The notes under the pieces are model-generated. The model did no database searches, was not told the origin of the DNA, and worked only from the letters and a program-made list of their open reading frames with translations. A stretch of DNA of 64,000 bases from Candidatus Adiutrix intracellularis (GTDB lineage: Bacteria > Desulfobacterota > Desulfarculia > Adiutricales > Adiutricaceae). Numbering within the stretch: the first letter of the stretch is position 1; every line of letters starts with the position of its first letter. The DNA lies in contig LQAA01000091.1 of the NCBI GenBank assembly GCA_001577715.1, forward strand, positions 1 through 64,000, written 5' to 3'. Positions 55,001 to 64,000 of the stretch are shown here, piece by piece. The position numbers and the translations under genes were made by a program.

Positions 55001-55319
55001 GATGTAGTTATTTAAATAAATTTGTATGTTTTGAAAAAAGTTTGTAAATTAGAACGATAATGTAGTCTTTAAAGAGTGCGCTTATGGGTTAGAAATGAAG
55101 AACCCTGCATGAGAAAAATAGAGATTGATATTAAGTAGATGTTAGATATAGAATTTGACAAACAAGCTATGGCAAAAAAATGGACGACCTCTGGTTTCGT
55201 GCTCAATCTCAGCTATTCTTTCCTGTTTATCATTACTAGATTGGTTACGCTAAATTTTAAAAATTATCACTAACTCTACGGGTAGCTGATAAGAGAAGAA
55301 CAAAATTGAGGGAAGGTAA

Positions 55320-55630
55320 ATTACATATTCACTAGTAGGAATTTTATGATGAGACTTTTTGCTTACTAAACGAACCTAAAATTGTAGCTAAGAAAGTATT
55401 TTATTGTAATTATTGTAATTATTATAGAAACATGATAAGTATTTTTATTAATTTTTTTAAATAACTAATTTTTTAATTAATATTTTGGAAGTTTGACCAA
55501 CATAATAAGGAACAGAGAAAACTATTTTAGTTGATTAATATTATAATTATATAATATTATTACAAAAAATTATTACCACTAGAAAAACTAAAAAAATGAA
55601 ATTGTTCCTAATGAATGTGTGATTAATTTT
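55320..55630. repeat. AT-rich dispersed repeat, copy 1
   Basis: Shares ordered blocks (gtattttattgtaattattgtaat, ttttttaaataactaatttttt, attaatattataatta, aaattgttcctaatgaatgtgtg) with 62.11-62.42 kb. Confidence 0.65.
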
Positions 55631-55929
55631 TTTTAAGTTATCAAAAGGAATCTGGTGTGGAGACGGATATGTAAACTTCCAAGTTTTTGAAAATAAAATC
55701 TTCACCATTATTATAAAATACATAATCTAAATTCTCGTTAATAAACAGAGACAAAACATAATCACTGACCTTCTCACAGATATAATGCATGTTATTCAAT
55801 ATAAGAAATCCGTTAAGATACAGGCCGGTACTTTTTATAGTTTCAGATGTTTTCCTATGAGTGGTTTGTAGACTATTTCGTAGACCAAATGTTTCTATCG
55901 ATAGGCTGTGGTAGTATCTTCAATCACAA

Positions 55930-56600
55930 TAGAGGTAACCGTTCACGGGATGTATTTTTTGCAGCTATAGTTCAAGTAATATTAGATATTTAGATCGTTC
56001 TGACTAGTTACGTCTGGTTTCGGAACGGGTTTCCTGAGTGACAGCCCTATTCAGAACTAAAGAATAGGTAGTTTGCTCGGTATTGGTAGGCTTAATTTTT
56101 AAGTTAGCGATAAAGCGCAGATATTAATTACTATCTTTGCGGGAATGCTTAGCCGAGTTTTCAATTTCTTTTATCGCTGGGGTTTTGAGGATCTCGCTTC
56201 GTAAACGGTTTCCGTATTTTTGTAATTTATCGTGGATAGTTGCATCGGCTTCCGCTCTGAATCTATAATAAAATCGAAATAGGCGTCACATCTGTCAAAA
56301 TATTTCCCTAAAATTAATTGGAGAACTTTTGGCGACCGATGGGCTAATATTCTAAACATCCGAAGAAAACGGCCCGGAAAATCCAGGTTTAAAAATAGTA
56401 ACTATTTTTTTTGGTTTAGTCTCGTCTATATTTAACAAGGGTTACTCGAGCGGAGCATTCAAGGTCTCTCCATAAGAGATCTTTAAAGTAGTGGAAGCTT
56501 TTTAAGGTATTTGCTATTTCTTAATGGTTAATAGGGTATCCTAATACTTTAGCTATAAGAGACTGTAAAGGCGAGTGTAAAGTATTGGCCTTGCTTTTTA
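55930..56600 (-). pseudogene. IS66-family transposase relic
   Basis: Shares C-terminal-end blocks with 25.6-25.95 kb and N-terminal-side flank (tttaacaagggttactcgagcggagcattcaaggtc...) with 9.47-9.64 kb. Confidence 0.75.
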
Positions 56601-56999
56601 AAAAAGCTAGGCAAGTAACTAAATTCAGGCCTATGAACCCATTTATAATGATTTCAGATGGTATCTATCTAAGATAAATTTCTCCATAACGGTTGCAATA
56701 GTAGGTAGCTTCACGATATTCGGTAAGCCGCCGGAGGTTGATAACTAGTTTAATTTGTTGGTACACAATATCTTTATTTGGTTTGATAAACCGTAGTCCT
56801 TGCTGCTAACTTATGCGAACTTACCATATCCGTCATCTCAATTACAGAACTAGCAGATACTTGGCTTCCATCTCTAACTCTTATATCTATCGTACTTACA
56901 GCCCTAGGTATCTTTATGATGCTGTTACCTTAAGTAAGATCATCAGCGATATCTTTTTGTAGTTGCTCTATTTCATAAAAACTCTAAAGTTTAGCTCAC

Positions 57000-57900
57000 A
57001 CTAACTACCGATAATTCTAATAGTCTCTCAGCCAAGGATTGAACAACACCAATTTTAAAGAAAATAGCTTTAAATTTGGTTGTATTATAAAGATTAGTCT
57101 CTACCGTAACAAAATTTGTCAAGATATTGGTCTATGTAACCGCTAGAAAACTACCTGTGCTCACCGGCACGCTAGCTGTCTATGCACTAGTTATAGCCCT
57201 AAAACTATCTAATTACCACTGGTCGTACTATTTAGACTAATCGTCGCTCGACTGGTAGCATCAGCCACGGCTGTGTCACTGCTAGGTAAAGACATGTCGT
57301 TATTATCACCGGAAAGACTGAAGTTTACCGGCACCTTGGTATAATATTCTTCACCGTCTCCTTTAGTTGTAAGATAGCGTTAAATATTAATCTAACCGTT
57401 TCCGTTCTAAAAACAATCGTTGTAAAACTTAAATTGTATTGTTTATTATTGTTCCCAGAAGCAGCCTTAGCTTAGGGTTTCAAAATCATTTTATTTTGTT
57501 AATTTACAAAATTGTGTTGAGAATCCTTCATTGTCTGCATTTCAGCCATCGTTTCCAAACGCAGTTGATCTTTCAACGGCATATTAAAATAATAACTTAA
57601 AATAGATTAACTTGAATCTTATTAAGGTTACTGCTGTAATATTGATCTAAATCCATCGAAAACATCGGTACAGGTGTTTATTCCAGACCTGCGCTCCAAA
57701 CGTTTGAGCTATTATTCAAATATTTAATTCGACCAAAAGCACCGATATTATCTACGTATCATTATTCAAAGTTTATCTTAACCGTCAGGATCTAGTAAAA
57801 TGATGGATAACCAGTTAGCCGGGTACCCTAGCCCTTCGACGTTTTTTCTCTATTATTGTCGGATCGTAGCATCTGGAATCCTTTTGGTCAGACAACGGCG
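57000..57900 (-). pseudogene. Eroded gene, possibly flagellar hook-like (tentative)
   Basis: Minus strand: YLTTKGDGEEYYTKVPVNFSLSGDNNDMSLPSSDTAVADATSRATIS, reminiscent of FlgE-type extracellular proteins; no decisive motif. Confidence 0.2.
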
Positions 57901-59522
57901 TGTAATGGTTCGCCGTTAGACGCAACTAGTTACACCAACTTTCTACACTAACATTCCTACGGTTGTGAGAACGCGTAAAGGTATAATCCAAAAAATCGCT
58001 ATATCTAAATGTCAAATCCTTATTAAAAGAGAAACGCTAACCTAGCCTAAATTTTTCGATTATTTTGTTTCCGCTTATAGTGCGTAATCTCAATTAATTA
58101 AACACTGTTATGCTTTCCATATTATACAGGGGCAACAGAAAATCTCTAGAGCTGGTAATGTATTTTCTCAGGTTCAGGCTTAAATTCAGTCAGATTTTCC
58201 TGTAACTCCTCAGTTAAGTTTCAGCCAGGAAATAATCGCCCCGTTTCCCGCTCCGAAACTGTCTGCTGCAATAGACGATTGCTGAGGTTGGCGGGGTTAA
58301 ACTAACCTAAATTAGATGATTGACGGCCATACGAATCATTAAGCTTCCGGTTGTAAACATAGAGGTTAGGACTATAGTTTATACGTACCAGCCAAAAATT
58401 AAAAGTTTGTTGCTTTCACCAGCAGGTCTGCTCACCTCTAGCAGACCCAGAAGTCTAAAATCTTGGTTTAAAACCGAGGTCTCCGCCGATACCATTGGAG
58501 TCGCAGCGAAAGCAAAAGCGGAAGCCATCAGTTCGTTATTTCAATTGAAGCTAAAATTAATCTTCTCTAGAAATTAATTCCGGCTTTTGTCGGGGTAACG
58601 AGTCTGAGGGGAAACCGTCTTTTGTCGGCTTCGTTTTTACTTGCGTTAGACGCGTCGGGGCCGCACCGGCGGTTTAGCCGGGTAAAGGTTGGTTAATTCA
58701 CTCCCTAGATCGCTTAAATCGCCCAGCGAAGCGGGCGTAGAACTAGAAGATTGCTGGCTTGGGTTCTCAGGATAGAATGAATAGGACGGTTAGAAATAGG
58801 CTCAGGACAACGCTTGAGCGGGAAATTTTTATAATTTACCTCTTTCTTATTCTTTTATGAGAAGGGGTAAAAGCTAAATTAGGCTGAACTTTAAACTTTG
58901 GGCCTCATGGTGAGGCATCTGCTAACGGGAATGATGGGTGGGGAAGAAAAAGGGTGGTCCGAAAGAAAAAATAGCAAAAATATAGCAACCGATTTGGTAG
59001 AAAGATTAATTAACCTTATGCGCGGATGAGGGTGGCTAGATGTGAGTTTATTCAGAGAAAGGGAAGGGAGAGAGAACAATAACTATGCCAAGTTACGGGG
59101 CGACTAGAAAATGTTAAGTGACGTTGGCTGGCCTGGGAAATATTTGCAAACTGAATCTAAACCTTAATTAAAATATCTTTAACTAAATATCATCAGTTTT
59201 CTTAAGTTAGCTAAACAAAGCGACTATTACCAAATTTAATATAAATAAAAAATAGATTAAATTATAAATTGTTTTTCTAACAAAATTATCTTCACTTTTT
59301 AAACTGCTACCGCTTGGAGCCGAGATCGAATTAAACCTTAAAATATTCCTGATGATATCGTCTTTTTTACTCTTAAGATAATTTTAATTGAATACTTAAT
59401 TGTGGCGGCTTAATCTTAACTTAGCCCTGGGCTAGGCGCGGGAGAATAGAATGGCGGTAACGTCGGTGTTGTAAGCTCGAAAATATCGTCTGACTTAAAG
59501 AACTAAGAGTGAATATTTTTTT

Positions 59523-62063
59523 ATGTCTCTCGACCCTTGTCGGGAGGATGCTTTTCTGGTAAAAACAAAGAATCTAGAATTTCAGCTCATGGGAAAGACA
59601 ATGTGTTTAACTAATTATCTATACCGCTTTTACCTGGTTCTTGCTTTTTTTGGGGGGCTTACTATTTTTACGGCCTGTGGGGGGGGGGGCTTAAATTCTA
59701 CTATCGGTCGCTCGGCGGTAACCGTAGCCCAGGAGGGTGGGATCGGAGGCAAACGAAATTATACCCTGGGGCCCCAGTTTGAAGGTCGGCTTCACGAAAT
59801 GATTAATCAGGAGGTGGAAGCTCTAGGTGGCATGGAAGGTGTACCTCTGGAGTTGAACCGCCAGGTGCTTTTGAATATAAACCGTTTTTTGAATGAAGAC
59901 CGGGGCTTCATCAGGCGGGGGCTTAACCGGGGTTCTAAATATATACCTCTTATGAAGGCTATTTTTCGTCAGAAGGGTCTACCGGAAGACCTGGTTTATC
60001 TGGCTCTGATTGAAAGCGGCTTCAACAACACCGCTACCTCTCCCGCTTCGGCGGTGGGTCCATGGCAATTCATAAGCAGCACCGGTAGTCGTTATGGTTT
60101 GGAAATTAATGAATGGGTAGATGAAAGGCGAGATCCGGTTAAATCCACCTATGCGGCCGCTGACTACCTGACCGCTCTTCACGATACTTTCGGTTCTTGG
60201 CCTATGGCTATTGCCGCCTACAATAGTGGCGAAGGCAAGATCATTCAGGGTATTCAGAATTACGGTGTTAGCAACTTTTGGGATATGTCCAGCGTTGGCG
60301 GCCACTTGGCCGATGAAACTAAACTTTATGTGCCTAGTTTCCTAGCTGCCACTTTTATTGCTAAAGATCCATCAGCCTATGGTCTAAATATTGAAATGCA
60401 GCCTCCTGATAAGTGGGACGAGGTTAGTCTGCCCCAGGCTATTACTCTAGAAAAGGCGGCTCAATATGCTGGAATTACTGTCGAACGTCTGCAGGAATTA
60501 AACCCACAGCTTAAGAAAAAATCTACTCCGCCCCAGAGGCCCGGCTTCATTCTACGCCTGCCCGCTGGTAGTCAGGAAAACTTTATTAAAGGCTATAATC
60601 GGGCTGGTCAGGGTCTGGCTCTGGTTGCGGCCATTGCTCCTCCAGTACCTTGGCCTGGGGCTTCTATTACTTCACAGGTTCAGTGGAACCCAGAAATCGC
60701 CTCTAACCTGTCAACTAACCGGGCTTTAATCCAGCCTGATGTGCAGACTTCGGTCAGATCGACTGTACCGGCCTTAGCCAGATCTACGGCATCTCCTTCG
60801 GCTTTAATCCTAGCCGGACCCGACGCCTCGGTTCCATCTAAAATTCACTCGGTAACTTCTGGTGAAACTTTGGGCGGTATTGCTATAAAATATGGGTTAA
60901 CGATTAAAGAACTGTTGGCTGTAAATAATCTTAAAGATGTTAATATCTATATCGGCCAGAAACTTAAGGTTCCCGGCGGCTCAGCTTCCACTTCCGGCGG
61001 GGCGGTAGGCCGGACCGTGGCTAAATCAGCGGCTCCGATTGCTGTAAAAATTCATTCAGTGACTTCAGGCGAGACTTTAGGCGGCATTGCTATGAAATAT
61101 GGGCTCACTGTTGGAGAACTGATGCTTTTAAACGATCTTAAAGACTCTAGTCTCCGCGTCAGCCAGAAACTTAAGGTTTCCCACGCTTCAGCTTCGGTAA
61201 CCTTTCCTTCGGCTGGATCGGTGGCTTCCGCCCCAGCTTCGGCTAAGCTAGTATCCTCAAGTTTGGCTAGATCAGCGGCCCTGGTTCCGATGAAAATTCA
61301 TTCGGTGGTTTCCGGTGAGACTTTGGGCGGCATCGCCATGAAATATGGGTTGACCGTTAGTAAACTAATGGCTTTAAATGATCTTAAGGGTCTCAGCCTC
61401 CGTGTTGGTCAGAAACTTAAGGTTTCTAATATTTCAACTCCGGCAATTTCTCCCTCAGTCACATCAGCGGCTCTCGTCCCGGCTCCGGCTAAGCCAGTGT
61501 CCTCAGTCGTGGTCGAATCGACGGCTCAGGCTTTACCTAAAACTCACTTGGTGGCCTCCGGTGAGGTTCTAGGCGGTATTGCCATGAAATATGGGTTGAC
61601 TGTCGGGGAATTAATAACTTTAAACGGTCTTAAAGGATCCAGCCTTCGTGTCGGCCAGAAACTTAAAGTCTCCGGCGCTTCAGTTCCGGTAACCCCTCCT
61701 CGGGCTAGATTAGTGGCCCGCGCCTCGGCTCCAGCTAAGCTAGAATCTTCAGTCGTGGTTAAACCAACTGCCTTGGCTTTGCCTAAAATTCACCCGGTAG
61801 CCTCTGGCGAAACTCTGGGTGATATTGCTATGAAATATGATTTAACGGTTCAAGAGTTGATGGTTTTAAACCATCTTAAAGACACCAATATTCGCCAAGG
61901 CCAGAAACTAACCGTCACCGGCGGTGGCGTCTATCAAGTTACGGATGGCGACACTCTTTACAGCATTGCTAGGCGCAACAAAATCTCGATGGAGCAGTTG
62001 AAACAGCTAAATGGTTTGACTAGCAACAGTTTGCGTCTCGGGCAGACTCTGAAAGTAAAGTAA
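59523..62063 (+). CDS. MltD-like lytic murein transglycosylase lipoprotein with multiple LysM domains
   Basis: SLT domain (LVYLALIESGFNNTATSPASAVGPWQFISSTGSRYGL...AIAAYNSGEGKI); lipobox-like LTIFTAC suggests a start at 59589 or 59601; six C-terminal LysM modules. Confidence 0.93.
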   Translation: MSLDPCREDAFLVKTKNLEFQLMGKTMCLTNYLYRFYLVLAFFGGLTIFTACGGGGLNSTIGRSAVTVAQEGGIGGKRNYTLGPQFEGRLHEMINQEVEALGGMEGVPLELNRQVLLNINRFLNEDRGFIRRGLNRGSKYIPLMKAIFRQKGLPEDLVYLALIESGFNNTATSPASAVGPWQFISSTGSRYGLEINEWVDERRDPVKSTYAAADYLTALHDTFGSWPMAIAAYNSGEGKIIQGIQNYGVSNFWDMSSVGGHLADETKLYVPSFLAATFIAKDPSAYGLNIEMQPPDKWDEVSLPQAITLEKAAQYAGITVERLQELNPQLKKKSTPPQRPGFILRLPAGSQENFIKGYNRAGQGLALVAAIAPPVPWPGASITSQVQWNPEIASNLSTNRALIQPDVQTSVRSTVPALARSTASPSALILAGPDASVPSKIHSVTSGETLGGIAIKYGLTIKELLAVNNLKDVNIYIGQKLKVPGGSASTSGGAVGRTVAKSAAPIAVKIHSVTSGETLGGIAMKYGLTVGELMLLNDLKDSSLRVSQKLKVSHASASVTFPSAGSVASAPASAKLVSSSLARSAALVPMKIHSVVSGETLGGIAMKYGLTVSKLMALNDLKGLSLRVGQKLKVSNISTPAISPSVTSAALVPAPAKPVSSVVVESTAQALPKTHLVASGEVLGGIAMKYGLTVGELITLNGLKGSSLRVGQKLKVSGASVPVTPPRARLVARASAPAKLESSVVVKPTALALPKIHPVASGETLGDIAMKYDLTVQELMVLNHLKDTNIRQGQKLTVTGGGVYQVTDGDTLYSIARRNKISMEQLKQLNGLTSNSLRLGQTLKVK
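60838..62060 (+). repeat. Tandem LysM-encoding repeats within the transglycosylase gene
   Basis: Modules begin near 60840, 61048, 61292, 61539, 61786 and 61928; core KIHSVxSGETLGGIAMKYGLTVxELMxLNDLK...SLRVGQKLKVS. Confidence 0.9.
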
Positions 62064-62109
62064 AACTGTTGTGTATTTAAGCTTGAAAAAAGTACCAGCT
62101 GTGCTGATA

Positions 62110-62425
62110 TATACACTCGACAGGAGAAATTTAATTATTGGACTTTTATACTAATCAAATAAATCTAAAGTCATACCTAAAAGAGTATTTTATTATAAAA
62201 TATTATAATTATTTATAAAAATAAGGGGATTTTTTTTGTTAATTTTTTCTAACTAACCAAAAAATTGACCAGTATTTTTGAAGATTAACTAATATATTTG
62301 GTGAGTAAAAGAATTTGTCTTAATGGACTAATATTATAATTACGTATTATTAAGTATAAAAAAATAACGTTATTAGAAAATTAAAAAAATTAAATTACTC
62401 CTGATGAATATGTGCTGACGTAGGC
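62110..62425. repeat. AT-rich dispersed repeat, copy 2
   Basis: Matches 55.32-55.63 kb in ordered blocks; lies just before IS200 copy 3. Confidence 0.65.
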
Positions 62426-62469
62426 GTTTTTTAATTTTAGCTCTAAACTGAAGTAGCATCTGAATTTTA

Positions 62470-63121
62470 AAATGATGAAGGTTTGCTAATTGCATCAAGA
62501 AAACATAAGGAGGCTGCTCAATTGGATGAGAGTAGCTTAGTACATACGAGATGGGAATGTAAATAGCATATAGTATTTGTAGTTAAGTATCGTAGGTAAG
62601 TAATCTAGAGGAAGGTTGAGACCGATATGGGTAAAATATTGTATGAATTATTTGAAAGGTAAGGTTTAGAAATAATAGAGGCTAAGTGTTATTCTAATTA
62701 TATCCACATGTTTATGAGAATACCACTGAAGTATAGCGTATCGAAAATAATGAATTATTTGAAGGGTAAAGCTCATTGGTGATATTTGATAGGCATGTTA
62801 GTCTGAAGTATAAGTATGGCAGCAGGTACCTCTGGTGTTGTGGGTACTATATGGATACGTTAGGTGAGAATGCAAAAAGGATAGTGGAATATATTAGGAA
62901 GCAATTATGGGAAGATCTAACAGTGGACTAGCTGATGGTGAAAGAATATGTTAACTCGTTTACAGGTGAGGTTGGTGAACAAAGGTAAAAAGAAATAGCC
63001 TCTTTGGGGGTAAGTTTATGAACATAATGTACTTAGTAAACTATTCAATACATCTTCAGGCGATACCGTACTAACTCCTTATAGGGATTAGTAGACTACT
63101 CGCTGAGCGTGTAGTCCTGAT
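62470..63121 (+). pseudogene. IS200-type transposase relic, copy 3, with right end
   Basis: ttggatgagagtagcttagtacatacgagatgggaatg...ttatatccacatgtttatgagaatacca...ggtaccgtactaactccttatagggatt...gtcctgat, matching the 33.8-34.38 kb copy. Confidence 0.8.
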
Positions 63122-63705
63122 ACGGGAGGATAATGCTTTATAGCATCATCAGCTATCTCCGTATCTCATAGCCATAAGAGTTAGTAATATATTTATTTCT
63201 GCTATCTTTGGGGACATAGTAGCAGTCGGTAATATCAATATTTTATAAAGGTTACACGTCGATGTTATGGCCGAGTTTATTCTAATAAGGAGAATAATAG
63301 TTCGTTTTGTCGTACTCCGGCTTTTCTCCGACAAAGTTTTTATCTTTTTCGTTCAGAGCATTGGGTTCATAGGTAATGTAAAAGGGGGAGATATATTCCT
63401 TTTTGGCTAGGGTACGTTTCAAGATGTTATTTTTTTTGCGCTCATTGAGATTGCTATCCTTCAGGGACTCAAAGGCCGAAGCCAGTATTTTTGAGGTTAC
63501 TCGGGCGCTTTGCGGTTCTACTCTGATTTTATTTTTGTAGCTGTCCGTTATTTCCTGGGCCAGGTTAAAGATGTTATTTTTAGATACTTCAAATAGTTTG
63601 TTGGAAACAACCATAGTTAGGGCCATAAAAGAGATGATTATCATGTTCGAAACTAGTGAGAATACTTTGGTTTATAGGCTTATGTCTTTAAAAATAATGT
63701 CACCC
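63122..63705 (-). pseudogene. Methyl-accepting chemotaxis protein, N-terminal sensor relic
   Basis: Minus ORFs MIIISFMALTMVVSNKLFEVSKNNIFNLAQEITDSYKNKI...YITYEPNALNEKDKNFVGEKPEYDKTNYYSPY resemble a TM plus Cache-type MCP sensor domain; cut off at the IS200 right end. Confidence 0.6.
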
Positions 63706-64000
63706 GATAATTTGGCGAATTAGTCTTGGTTTAGTTTAATTTAAAACTTGAATAGTCTAATAAAATTCAGGGTTGGAAGGATTATAGTATTTTAATCCCA
63801 AAAAAACCATAATTCATTCTGAAGTAGCACTTACGTATTTAAAGATAAAAGGTGGATTAGGTAGTAATCAGTTGCAGATTTCTTCTGAGAAAATAGGTTT
63901 AAGAAACAGCAAAAGGATTGGAAGTTTGTAGATTAATTTATATTAGGGGATCAGTCAGTAATCAGTTAAAATTAAGAAATTTTTGTTAAAATATGGTTAT

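Noticed and set aside
60838-62060. Regularly spaced repeats resembling a CRISPR-like array
   Set aside because: Repeats are in-frame LysM-coding modules about 245 bp apart, not short direct repeats with unique spacers; no cas genes are seen.

Overview
This 64-kb window looks like a piece of a bacterial genome in advanced decay. Gene order and protein flavour suggest a Desulfobacterota/deltaproteobacterial host-associated lineage; that placement is inference. Compact, intact housekeeping islands alternate with long AT-rich stretches of eroded genes and dead insertion sequences. Intact islands: ylxR(end)-infB-[DUF503 relic]-rbfA-nrnA-truB-rpsO-pnp; rho-TPR-SPOR-fbp-ppiD/surA-like-ffh-rpsP-khpA-rimM; an Lrp-type regulator; a sigma-54 response regulator and a YchF-like protein; tRNA-Thr; trpE-trpG; two-subunit class I fumarase; type III glutamine synthetase; sbcD-sbcC; and a LysM-rich MltD-like lytic transglycosylase. 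The gaps (about 8.1-14.2, 22.9-29.9, 32.7-35.3, 37.3-39.3, 40.8-46.8, 53.1-59.5 and 62.1-64 kb) hold recognisable relics of IS66, IS5, IS1634, IS200 and another DDE transposase family. They also hold relics of an ABC transporter ATPase, an MCP sensor, a probable FlhF and a second sigma-54 activator. The most interesting observations are: (i) IS200-type right ends that form a multi-hairpin module flanking tRNA-Thr; (ii) opposed IS66 ends enclosing an intact orphan 97-aa ORF; (iii) a sigma-54 regulator with two Fis-like HTH segments; (iv) a YchF-like protein with degenerate GTPase motifs; (v) near-identical LysM repeats; (vi) a perfect consensus promoter with a long leader before rho. I found no CRISPR array, and no clearly new multi-gene system can be demonstrated from sequence alone. 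All family calls come from reading the translations by eye; no database search was run.
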